NCBI GenBank assembly: GCA_017353815.1
Contig: JAFMSB010000051.1
Span: forward strand, 1-8,631
DNA length: 8,631 nt
From: Methylocapsa sp.
GTDB taxonomy: Bacteria; Pseudomonadota; Alphaproteobacteria; Rhizobiales; Beijerinckiaceae
Direction: 5' to 3'
Numbering within the stretch: position 1 is the stretch's first letter; every line of letters starts with the position of its first letter. The position numbers and the translations under genes are program-made. A model generated the notes under the pieces. It saw only the letters and a list, made by a program, of their open reading frames with translations. It was not told the DNA's origin and did no database searches. This document shows positions 1 to 6,248 of the stretch, in pieces.

Positions 1-139
1 TTCTCCGCCAGCCGCCTGAACATTCCTATAAGTCCTACAGGAAAAATCTGACGGTGGCGTAAGACACATACCACCGGCGCGTCAACCGCGACAGCTGCTC
101 CATGCCGCATGCGAGCAGGCAGCCAAAAAAAAGCTTTCC

Positions 140-161
140 CAGTCTTGCAACAGTCTTGCAA
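140..161. repeat. 11-bp perfect tandem repeat in the fhc leader
   Basis: CAGTCTTGCAA occurs twice back to back (140-150 and 151-161). Each copy contains the palindrome TTGCAA. The 11-bp period is about one helical turn, so both copies face the same side of the DNA, as in tandem operators. It lies about 100 nt upstream of the fhcB start. A regulatory role is inference; a chance duplication is equally possible. Confidence 0.75.
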
Positions 162-252
162 GCCGCTGCTTCATGACGTAGCCCAATTCGGCCAGGCTTG
201 CGGCATTTTCCGCGCGCCGCGGCAGGCCAATATTGTGGCGTTTTAGGACCGC

Positions 253-260
253 GGGGAGGA
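253..260 (+). promoter_or_regulatory. Shine-Dalgarno deciding the fhcB start
   Basis: GGGGAGGA lies immediately before the ATG at 263. It is the reason for preferring that ATG over the in-frame TTG at 233, which has no SD-like sequence and would add only ten residues. Confidence 0.75.
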
Positions 261-262
261 AA

Positions 263-1351
263 ATGATTGCCGCCAGCATAAATGGTGAGCCTGCCGGACT
301 CGACCGGGCGGCTGAGCGTGCGGCGGAAATCTTATCCCAGGCGCATTTTCCGGTCATAGCGGGTCTGGGCACGGATATCGCGGGGGCACGCGCTTCTATC
401 TTGCTCGCGGAGAAGCTTCGCGGCGCCTATGACCATATGCGCTCACGCGAAATTTTCGCCGATCTCGACGTCATGCGGCAATCGGGTATCATGTTTACGA
501 CGTCGAGCGAAGCGCGGTTGCGGGCGGATGTTTTCCTGTTCATCGGCAAGGATTTGAATGACGTCTGGCCGGGGATGATGGAGCGCCTGTCGCCTGGTCA
601 GCCGCCCCCATTCGATCTCGACGGCGAAAGCCGCAAGCTGCTATGGATAGCGCCAGGCCGTGCATTGCGGACCGGCGGCCTCGCCATCGAGACGCTTGAG
701 ACCTCCAATCCCCAAACCGCACTCGCTGGCGTGCGTGCCCGGGTTGCAGGCAGGCCTGTTGTCTATGCCAAGAGCATGCAGCGCAAATTCGACCGATTCG
801 CCGAAATCTTGAAGGGCGCGCGCTTTGGTGTGGCCGTCTGGAGCAGCGGCTCACTCGATAGTCTTGCGATCGAAATGCTTCACGGCCTTTTGCGCGATCT
901 CAATCAGACGACACGCTTCTCGGGGCTGCCGCTGGGCCCCCGCGCCAACGCCCCGGGAGTTGTGCAGACGTCCGGCTGGATGACCGGCTTTCCGGTGCGC
1001 ACATCGTTCGGGCGCGGTTTTCCCGAGCATGACACATGGCGATTCGAAGCCACGCGCATGATCGAAAGCGGCGAGGCGGATGCAGCATTATGGATTTCTG
1101 CTTATGACGCCGAGGCTCCGCAGTGGAAGCGCGATGTTCCCCTTGTCGCGCTTGTGATGCGTGGGACAGCATTCAAGCGCGCACCCGGCGTCTGTATCGA
1201 GGTTGGATGTCCGGGCGTGGATCATGATGCAGCAGAATTCGCGCGCGAGACGGGCACGATCATCGCCCGGATCGCATCACATCCCAGCCAGGCGCCATCG
1301 GTTGAATCGGTTCTTGGCCAAATCGCGGCCCACCTTGAGGATTGCGCCTAA
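263..1351 (+). CDS. fhcB: Formyltransferase/hydrolase complex subunit B (degenerate FwdB/FmdB-like)
   Basis: This is a 362-aa protein of the FhcB family, a subunit of the cytoplasmic Fhc complex that converts formyl-H4MPT to formate in methylotrophs. It is homologous to the molybdopterin-binding B subunit of archaeal formylmethanofuran dehydrogenase. No N-terminal CxxC-type iron-sulfur motif is visible. The stretch corresponding to the metal-ligand region (around HMRSREIFADLD) has no cysteine, and the only cysteines lie near the C-terminus. This agrees with the known picture that bacterial FhcB lacks the Mo/W redox site and serves a structural, non-redox role. Recognisable segments are VFLFIGKDLNDVWPGMMERL in the first third and QTSGWMTGFPVRTSFGRGF in the last third. 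The ATG at 263 is chosen for its SD. It is first in the fhcB-A-D-C-folP-folK unit, and its stop abuts the fhcA start directly. Identification is firm from context with the other three subunits. Confidence 0.93.
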   Translation: MIAASINGEPAGLDRAAERAAEILSQAHFPVIAGLGTDIAGARASILLAEKLRGAYDHMRSREIFADLDVMRQSGIMFTTSSEARLRADVFLFIGKDLNDVWPGMMERLSPGQPPPFDLDGESRKLLWIAPGRALRTGGLAIETLETSNPQTALAGVRARVAGRPVVYAKSMQRKFDRFAEILKGARFGVAVWSSGSLDSLAIEMLHGLLRDLNQTTRFSGLPLGPRANAPGVVQTSGWMTGFPVRTSFGRGFPEHDTWRFEATRMIESGEADAALWISAYDAEAPQWKRDVPLVALVMRGTAFKRAPGVCIEVGCPGVDHDAAEFARETGTIIARIASHPSQAPSVESVLGQIAAHLEDCA

Positions 1352-2986
1352 ATGCTCATTCTGTTGAAAGGTGGCCGGATCGTCGATCCTGTCAATCACC
1401 GCGACGACGTGGGCGATCTTTGGATCGAAAACGACCGCATAATCGAGCCGCCCCTCGGCAAGCAGCCCGATGATGTGCATGACGTATCTGGCAAGATCGT
1501 CATGGCGGGCGCCATCGACATCCATTCGCACATTGCCGGCGGAAATGTGAATTCCGCGCGTCTGCTGCTGCCCGAAAAACACCAGAACCATCTGCCTTGG
1601 CCGCCTTCTCTTCCTTTTTCCACGGCCAAATGGTCGACCTTTGAGACCGGCACCATTTATGCGTCGATGGGTTTCACCACGGTCGTTGAGCCTGCGATCT
1701 CGCCCCATCAGGCTATCCAGGCGCATCTTGAACTTGCCGACATCCCCATCATCGACAAGGGGATTCTTATCGTCCTCGGAAACGACGATTTTTTATTGTC
1801 CCTGTTACGCGAAGGCGAGAGCTCTTCAGCGGTGGCCGATTATGTCGCCTCCGCGCTTGCGGCGAGCAACGGACTTGGCGTCAAATGCATAAATGCGGGC
1901 GGCGCAACAGCGTTCAAATACAATGCGAGGAAGTTCAGTCTCGATGATGTCGTGCCCTTCTACGCGCTCACTTCGCGCAGGATTGTCGAAGCGCTCCAGT
2001 CTGCGGTTGAAGATCTCAAAATACCGCATCCGCTGCATTTGCACGCAAATAACCTCGGTATCCCAGGCAATGTCGCGACCGCGCTTGCAACGATCGAAGC
2101 TTCGCGCGGTGAGCGTCTCCATTTGGCGCATCTGCAATTTTATTCCTACGGCAGCGAAGGGGACCACGGATTTTCATCCGCGGCGGCGGAGCTTGCTACG
2201 GCGGTGAATGCGGCGCCCAATGTCACCATTGACGTGGGCCAAGTCATGTTCCGGCAGACGGTCACGATTTCGTCCGATGTGCTGCGCCAGTTCAACGGCG
2301 CGGCGATGGCCAGCCCCAAGAAGTCAATCATTTTCGACGGCGATGGCAATGGCGGCGGCATCGTTCCTTATCTTTATCGTGAGAATGATTTCGCCAATGC
2401 CGTGCAATGGGCTTGCGGCCTCGAGCTGTTCCTGCTTATCGATGATCCCTGGCGGGTCTTTTTCACAACCGATCACCCGAATGGCGCGCCCTTTACGACC
2501 TACCCCGAAATTTTTGCTCTGATCATGAGCAGGGAAGCTCGGGCGGAGGCAATCGCGCGCCTGCCACAGGATGCGGTGACGATGATCACGCTGCCATCGA
2601 TCGCGCGCGAGTACACGTTGAGCGAGGTCGCGGCGATGACCCGTGCCGCGCCCGCAAAGCTTCTGGGCCTCAAAGACCGCGGCCATCTGGGCCCCGGGGC
2701 TCTCGCCGATGTCGCTGTTTATTCGCCGGGCTCCGACATTGCAAACATGTTCCGGTTCGCGCATCTGGTCTTCAAGGACGGCGATCTCGTTGTGCGCGGC
2801 GGGCGCGTTACGCATTACCGCTGGGGCAAGGCGCTAAAATTGACCCCGGGCTACGACAAGGCCATGGATCGCCGCCTTTCGGATTACTATGACCGGCATT
2901 TCGGCTCGCCGCGCGATCTCTTTGCGGTTAAGGAGCATCTCCTTCCGCGTGCCGGGCCGTGCCGGGAGGTCTTATGCGCGCAATAA
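1352..2986 (+). CDS. fhcA: Formyltransferase/hydrolase complex subunit A (formylmethanofuran amidohydrolase)
   Basis: This is a 544-aa amidohydrolase-superfamily protein homologous to archaeal FwdA/FmdA. In the Fhc complex it hydrolyses the N-formyl group of the methanofuran-type cofactor to formate at a dinuclear zinc site. The expected metal ligands are visible: H58 and H60 in AIDIHSHIAGG, K178 in GVKCINAGG (the position of the carboxylated lysine in the archaeal enzyme), H229/H231 in PLHLHANN, H257/H260 in LHLAHLQFY and D374 in FTTDHPNGAP. The C-terminal part (about 430-490, APAKLLGL then LADVAVY) is the usual amidohydrolase beta-sandwich return. The hydrolase therefore appears catalytically intact. 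The ATG follows the fhcB TAA with no gap; a GAGG lies 11 nt upstream at 1337-1340. The 3' end overlaps fhcD by 13 nt. In Methylorubrum the cofactor acts as a swinging arm between FhcA and FhcD. Confidence 0.96.
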   Translation: MLILLKGGRIVDPVNHRDDVGDLWIENDRIIEPPLGKQPDDVHDVSGKIVMAGAIDIHSHIAGGNVNSARLLLPEKHQNHLPWPPSLPFSTAKWSTFETGTIYASMGFTTVVEPAISPHQAIQAHLELADIPIIDKGILIVLGNDDFLLSLLREGESSSAVADYVASALAASNGLGVKCINAGGATAFKYNARKFSLDDVVPFYALTSRRIVEALQSAVEDLKIPHPLHLHANNLGIPGNVATALATIEASRGERLHLAHLQFYSYGSEGDHGFSSAAAELATAVNAAPNVTIDVGQVMFRQTVTISSDVLRQFNGAAMASPKKSIIFDGDGNGGGIVPYLYRENDFANAVQWACGLELFLLIDDPWRVFFTTDHPNGAPFTTYPEIFALIMSREARAEAIARLPQDAVTMITLPSIAREYTLSEVAAMTRAAPAKLLGLKDRGHLGPGALADVAVYSPGSDIANMFRFAHLVFKDGDLVVRGGRVTHYRWGKALKLTPGYDKAMDRRLSDYYDRHFGSPRDLFAVKEHLLPRAGPCREVLCAQ

Positions 2987-3882
2987 AAAGAAACGGCGTG
3001 CGCATCGACGATTCCTTTGCCGAGGCCTTTCCAATGCGCGGAACGGCAATTCTCATCACCGCACCCAACCGGCGCTGGGCGCAGCAGGCGGCAGCGACCA
3101 TGACCGGCTTTGCTACCTCGGTCATCGGCTGCGGCGCCGAGGCTGGCATTGATTGCGAGAGGCCAAAAAATGCGACTCCCGATGGCCGCCCCGGCGTCCG
3201 CGTGCTCGTGTTTTCCGTTTCCACCGACACCTTGCAGTCGCAGCTCGTCAACCGTCTTGGCCAGTGCGTTTTGACGTCGCCGGGATCGGCCTGCTTTGCC
3301 GATCTTGATGGCGCCGATCGGCTGCAGCTCGGCGATGCAATACGTTACTTTGGCGATGGCTGGCAGATCTCCAAAAAATTCGGCGGCAAGCATTTTTGGC
3401 GCGTTCCGGTGATGGATGGCGAGTTCCTGTGCGAGGCAACGACGGGCCTGACCAAAAAGGCGGTTGGAGGGGGCAATCTGCTCATCATGGGCGCAACCCC
3501 GAAGACCACGATGCGCGCGGCCGAGCTTGCCGTTGCCGCGATGAATGGCATCGAGGGCGTGGTGCTGCCATTTCCGGGCGGCATCGTGCGCTCGGGCTCG
3601 AAGGTCGGCTCGAAGTACAAAGCCATGACGGCCTCGACGAATGATGCTTATTGCCCGACTCTTCGCGCCGCGGTGAAGAGCGAGCTCGACGAAGATATCG
3701 GCTGCGTCCTTGAAATCGTCATCGACGGGCTGACGGAGGAAGCCGTTGCCGCGGCCATGCGGGCCGGGCTTGCGGCGATTGTGAAACTCGGGCCCGAGGA
3801 GGGCGCGATCCGTCTTGGGGCAGGCAATTATGGCGGGAAACTCGGCCCGTTTCATTTTCACCTCAAGGATCTGCTTTCGTGA
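2974..3882 (+). CDS. fhcD: Formylmethanofuran:H4MPT formyltransferase subunit of Fhc complex
   Basis: This is a 302-aa protein of the Ftr family. It transfers the formyl group from N5-formyl-tetrahydromethanopterin to the methanofuran-type cofactor, which FhcA then deformylates. The N-terminus, NGVRIDDSFAEAFPMRGTAIL then TGFATSVIGCGAEAGID, closely follows the archaeal Ftr pattern. Further family-like segments are TGLTKKAVGGGNLLIMG, VVLPFPGGIVRSGSKVGSKY and the C-terminal LGAGNYGGKLGPFHF. I chose the ATG at 2974 over an in-frame GTG at 2959 because GGGAGG at 2964-2969 sits 4 nt before it, and because the archaeal family starts near this point. The start lies within the last codons of fhcA (13-nt overlap), and the stop overlaps the GTG start of fhcC by 4 nt, so translation is probably coupled on both sides. 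Confidence 0.96.
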   Translation: MRAIKRNGVRIDDSFAEAFPMRGTAILITAPNRRWAQQAAATMTGFATSVIGCGAEAGIDCERPKNATPDGRPGVRVLVFSVSTDTLQSQLVNRLGQCVLTSPGSACFADLDGADRLQLGDAIRYFGDGWQISKKFGGKHFWRVPVMDGEFLCEATTGLTKKAVGGGNLLIMGATPKTTMRAAELAVAAMNGIEGVVLPFPGGIVRSGSKVGSKYKAMTASTNDAYCPTLRAAVKSELDEDIGCVLEIVIDGLTEEAVAAAMRAGLAAIVKLGPEEGAIRLGAGNYGGKLGPFHFHLKDLLS

Positions 3883-4688
3883 AGCCGCTCATCCTGACGC
3901 TCAAGCAAGAACCGGAGCAAAGGCTCGATCTCTCTCCGCTCGTGCCGCATCTGCTCGCCGCCAAGACGGCCAAGGAGATCGCCGCGATTGAATTGCAGAC
4001 CACGCGCGTAAAAGTGAGCGCCGGCGATATTTTTAAACTTCAGGCGGGAAACGCCGAATCGATAAGGTTTGAGGGGGGATCATCCCGTTTCGACAATATT
4101 GGCCTCGAACTGAAGGCGGGCGAGATCGTTATTGAAGGCGATTGCGGCAAGGCGCTTGGGCGAGGCATGAGCGGCGGAGATATCGTGGCTTATGGGGATT
4201 GCGGCCCTTATGCCGGTTCCGTGATGTCGGGCGGGCGGCTCGAGATCGCAGGCGATGCCGGAAGCTTTCTTGGCGCGCCGCTCGAAGGCGAGATGGAAGG
4301 CATGACGGGCGGGCTCCTGATCGTGCGCGGAAGCGCGGGCGAGCGCGCGGGGGACCGGCTGCGCCGGGGCACGATCCTGGTCGAGGATTCGGCGGGAGAC
4401 TATCCCGGAAGCCGGATGATCGCGGGCACGCTGATCGTTCTGGGTAACTGCGGCAGTTTGCCCGGCTATCTCATGCGCCGCGGCACGATCCTCCTTGCCG
4501 AGCCGCCGGATCTCGGGCCAACCTTCGTCGATTGCGGCGTGCACGAACTTGCTTTTGCCAGCGCCTTCGCCAATCTTCTGCGCCCCGAGAGCCGGGCCGC
4601 CGCGCGGGTGCTTTCGCAGCCGCTTGCGCGATTTGCGGGCGACATGGCCGCGCTCGGGAAAGGAGAAATCTTTTTTCCCCAACCATGA
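3879..4688 (+). CDS. fhcC: Formyltransferase/hydrolase complex subunit C (FwdC-like beta-helix)
   Basis: This is a 269-aa protein of the FwdC/FmdC family, related to the C-terminal right-handed beta-helix domain of the glutamate synthase large subunit. Its role is structural, scaffolding FhcA/B/D in the complex. Residues from about 65 to 210 carry the repeating G-x-x-G-x-x-x-G pattern with regular spacing (DCGKALGRGMSGG, DCGPYAGSVMSGG, DAGSFLGAP, SAGERAGDRLRRG, SAGDYPGSRMIAG, NCGSLPGYLMRRG), each turn followed by a short beta strand. The start is a GTG inside the fhcD stop (GTGA, 4-nt overlap), with AAGGA 9 nt upstream at 3865-3869. No earlier ATG is available without deep overlap into fhcD. 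The last codons overlap folP in an ATGA junction. Confidence 0.95.
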   Translation: MKPLILTLKQEPEQRLDLSPLVPHLLAAKTAKEIAAIELQTTRVKVSAGDIFKLQAGNAESIRFEGGSSRFDNIGLELKAGEIVIEGDCGKALGRGMSGGDIVAYGDCGPYAGSVMSGGRLEIAGDAGSFLGAPLEGEMEGMTGGLLIVRGSAGERAGDRLRRGTILVEDSAGDYPGSRMIAGTLIVLGNCGSLPGYLMRRGTILLAEPPDLGPTFVDCGVHELAFASAFANLLRPESRAAARVLSQPLARFAGDMAALGKGEIFFPQP

Positions 4689-5512
4689 TCCCGCCTTTTC
4701 TGGCAGCGCGACGCGACCGCTTTCTCGGCCTCATCGGCACGAGACCCGTGTACATGGGCATCCTCAATGTGACGCCCGACTCCTTCTCGGATGGCGGCCG
4801 GTTCTTCTCCCCCGGGACGGCTCGCGCGCAAGCCAAAAAGCTTCAAGCCGACGGCGCCGATATCATCGACGTTGGAGCCGAATCCACCCGGCCGGGCCAT
4901 ACGCCGGTTTCTGTGGAAGGAGAGCTTGCGCGCCTCGAACCCGTTCTCAGAGAGCTGACCAGTGAGCTCGATATTCCTTTTTCGATCGATACTTCCAAGT
5001 CCCATGTTGCCCGGCGGGCGGCAGAACTCGGCGTGAGTGTGGTCAATGATGTTTGGGGATTCCAAAAAGATCCGGCGATGGCGGATACGGTCGCCCTGAC
5101 CGGCATGGCAGCGGTGATAATGCACAATCGCGACAACGCCGATGCAAGCCTCGACATCATCGCGGACATGCGCCGCTTCTTCGACAAATCGTTGCGGCTC
5201 GCCGACGCCGCAGGCGTTCCCCGCGCGCGCCTTATCCTCGACCCCGGTATCGGCTTTGGGAAGACGCGGGCACAGAATTACGCCGCCCTGGCTGGTCTTC
5301 GGGCGCTTAAGGACTACGGCCTCCCCATTATGGTTGGTGTCTCGCGCAAATCACTTCTCAACCCGCGCGGCTCCTCGCCGGACGATTTTACCCTCATCCG
5401 GACGATTGCCGCCAATCTTGCGGCGGCTATCCGAGGCGCGGCCATATTCCGGATCCACGATCCGGCGGAGCACATCGCCGCCTTTAAGGTTTTCGATGCA
5501 ATCGCCCACTGA
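4685..5512 (+). CDS. folP: Dihydropteroate synthase
   Basis: This is a 275-aa dihydropteroate synthase of normal length. It condenses 6-hydroxymethyl-7,8-dihydropterin pyrophosphate with p-aminobenzoate to give 7,8-dihydropteroate in folate synthesis, in the cytoplasm. The diagnostic segments are intact: MGILNVTPDSFSDGGRF (24-40), DIIDVGAESTRPG (59-71), FSIDTSK (99-105, D102), VVNDVWG (119-125), IMH (145-147), LILDPGIGFGKT (183-194), GVSRKS (218-223, K222) and RIHDP (256-260). The start at 4685 forms an ATGA overlap with fhcC and gives the usual N-terminus. The nearest SD-like AAAGGAG ends about 19 nt upstream, too far to act, so initiation probably depends on coupling to fhcC. A longer open frame upstream only shadows fhcC. 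A promiscuous role in methanopterin synthesis is conceivable but has no support in the sequence. Confidence 0.95.
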   Translation: MIPPFLAARRDRFLGLIGTRPVYMGILNVTPDSFSDGGRFFSPGTARAQAKKLQADGADIIDVGAESTRPGHTPVSVEGELARLEPVLRELTSELDIPFSIDTSKSHVARRAAELGVSVVNDVWGFQKDPAMADTVALTGMAAVIMHNRDNADASLDIIADMRRFFDKSLRLADAAGVPRARLILDPGIGFGKTRAQNYAALAGLRALKDYGLPIMVGVSRKSLLNPRGSSPDDFTLIRTIAANLAAAIRGAAIFRIHDPAEHIAAFKVFDAIAH

Positions 5513-6011
5513 GGAACTCGGAGGCACGGGGCCGCTGAGCAAGGCCGGAATCGGGCTTGGAAGCAATATCGGCGACAAGCCCGGAAATATAAGACGCGCG
5601 CTCGTTCTCCTCGAAGAGCGCGGTCTTCTTCATCTCACTGCCGTCTCAGGCACTTACCGCACGCCGCCCTGGGGTTATGAAGAGCAAGAAGATTTCGCCA
5701 ATGCCTGCGCCTTGGGAGAAACCCGGCTTTCTCCGCTCGAACTGCTTGACGCCACAAAGGCGATCGAGGAAGACATGGGCCGCGAGCGCACGTTCCGCTG
5801 GGGGCCGCGCCTTATCGACATCGACATATTGTTTTACGGAAAGGAGACATTCGATCATCCCAAGCTGCACTTGCCACACAGAGAATTATTTCTCCGCGCC
5901 TTCGTCTTGATTCCGCTTGCCGAAATCGCGCCTTCTCTCGAGATCGCTGGGCGCTCTGTTTCGCAGGCCGCCGCTGGTCTCAAATCCCAATCGATTCGGA
6001 AATGGAAGTAA
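5496..6011 (+). CDS. folK: 2-amino-4-hydroxy-6-hydroxymethyldihydropteridine pyrophosphokinase (HPPK)
   Basis: This is a 171-aa HPPK, which transfers pyrophosphate from ATP to 6-hydroxymethyl-7,8-dihydropterin and so makes the substrate for FolP. Visible family features are GIGLGSNIGDKPGNI (18-32), SGTYRTPPWGYEEQEDFANA (51-70), then MGRERTFRWGPRLIDIDILF (94-113) with the magnesium-binding D108 and D110, and the closing LHLPHRELFLRAFVLIPLAEI. The ATG at 5496 is inside folP (17-nt overlap) with AAGG 6 nt upstream at 5486-5489. The family core starts only at about residue 17, leaving a short extra N-terminus, but I see no good start closer to the core. folB, commonly between folP and folK, is absent. 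It is the last gene of the unit; an AT-rich spacer follows. Confidence 0.94.
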   Translation: MQSPTEELGGTGPLSKAGIGLGSNIGDKPGNIRRALVLLEERGLLHLTAVSGTYRTPPWGYEEQEDFANACALGETRLSPLELLDATKAIEEDMGRERTFRWGPRLIDIDILFYGKETFDHPKLHLPHRELFLRAFVLIPLAEIAPSLEIAGRSVSQAAAGLKSQSIRKWK

Positions 6012-6016
6012 GGCAA

Positions 6017-6031
6017 TTAGAATAATTCTAA
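6017..6031. repeat. 15-bp AT-rich perfect palindrome downstream of folK
   Basis: Arms TTAGAAT and ATTCTAA flank a single central A, starting 6 nt after the folK stop and ending 3 nt before the parS-like site. It has no GC-rich stem and no T-tract, so it is a poor terminator and looks more like a protein-binding palindrome. Function unknown. Confidence 0.6.
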
Positions 6032-6034
6032 AAA

Positions 6035-6050
6035 TATTTCACGTGAAACA
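6035..6050. promoter_or_regulatory. parS-like ParB-binding site
   Basis: The sequence is TATTTCACGTGAAACA. The widely conserved chromosomal parS consensus is TGTTTCACGTGAAACA, so 15 of 16 bases match; only position 2 (A for G) differs. The inner 12 bp, TTTCACGTGAAA (6037-6048), form a perfect palindrome. ParB binds such sites and spreads as the centromere complex for chromosome segregation, usually in the origin-proximal region. It sits in non-coding DNA between convergent folK and the dsbA-family gene, where it would be free of coding constraint. No parA/parB gene is in the window, and I see no second copy, so function rests on the motif alone. Confidence 0.72.
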
Positions 6051-6248
6051 TTTTGGTCCGATCAGCGAAAAAAAAGTGCTGAAAAGCATTCATACAGCCG
6101 GCAGAGGTCTTTTGGTAAAGTTCTAGGGAAAAAATATCCGCTTGGCGCGATTGCGCCCGTCGCGCCAGTCGGCCATATTGACTATTGGGGTGCAATCCTA
6201 TGCAAGTGACTGGCTGCCCTCCCGGTAAGCGCAGGCGCGCCGCGCGGT

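Larger units (their letters stand above)
1..262. other. Leader/intergenic region upstream of fhcB
   Basis: I see no supportable gene here. Short open stretches touch the left edge: plus-strand frames ending in stops at 49-51 and 60-62, and a minus-strand frame from a possible ATG at 23. None is long enough to identify, so the end or start of a neighbouring gene may or may not lie here. The region contains an imperfect 21-bp palindrome at 23-43 (five-base arms TTCCT/AGGAA plus scattered matches), a 6-bp inverted repeat CGGTGG/CCACCG at 52-57 and 71-76 without a T-run, and a perfect 11-bp tandem repeat at 140-161. No convincing -35/-10 pair could be picked. The operon promoter is presumably in this stretch, but that is inference. 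Confidence 0.6.
6012..6248. other. Intergenic spacer between convergent folK and dsbA-family gene
   Basis: This 237-nt stretch has no gene, and its first 120 nt are noticeably more AT-rich than the flanks. Besides the palindrome and the parS-like site it holds two weak hairpins. TGCT-GAAA-AGCA at 6077-6088 has an eight-A run at 6068-6075, so on the minus strand it reads as a short 4-bp stem followed by eight T, a possible weak terminator for the dsbA-family gene about 160 nt away. GGCGC-GATT-GCGCC at 6144-6157 lacks an adjacent T-run in either direction. No strong terminator for the fhc-fol operon is visible. Confidence 0.6.

Noticed and set aside
1..69. Possible C-terminal tail (plus strand) or start (minus strand) of a neighbouring gene at the left edge
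   Set aside because: Each open stretch is under 25 codons and carries no recognisable motif, so none can be called a gene.
52..76. CGGTGG/CCACCG inverted repeat as terminator of an upstream gene
   Set aside because: It has only a 6-bp stem with a 13-nt loop and no T-run, and no upstream gene can be identified.
233..262. Longer fhcB from an in-frame TTG at 233
   Set aside because: No SD precedes it, and the ATG at 263 has GGGGAGGA directly upstream.
2887..3861. 324-codon minus-strand open frame opposite fhcD
   Set aside because: It lies entirely opposite conserved fhcA/fhcD coding sequence, has low-complexity composition and is explained by GC-rich antisense bias.
4532..4684. Longer folP reading frame beginning inside fhcC
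   Set aside because: The extra 51 residues are an arginine/alanine-rich shadow of fhcC, and the DHPS family begins near the ATG at 4685.
5142..5495. Long upstream extension of folK overlapping folP
   Set aside because: It is a shadow frame of folP with no HPPK features; the ATG at 5496 has an SD and is close to the family start.
6037..6048. TTTCACGTGAAA as a terminator hairpin of the fhc-fol operon
   Set aside because: The palindrome has no loop and no following T-run, and its sequence fits parS far better.
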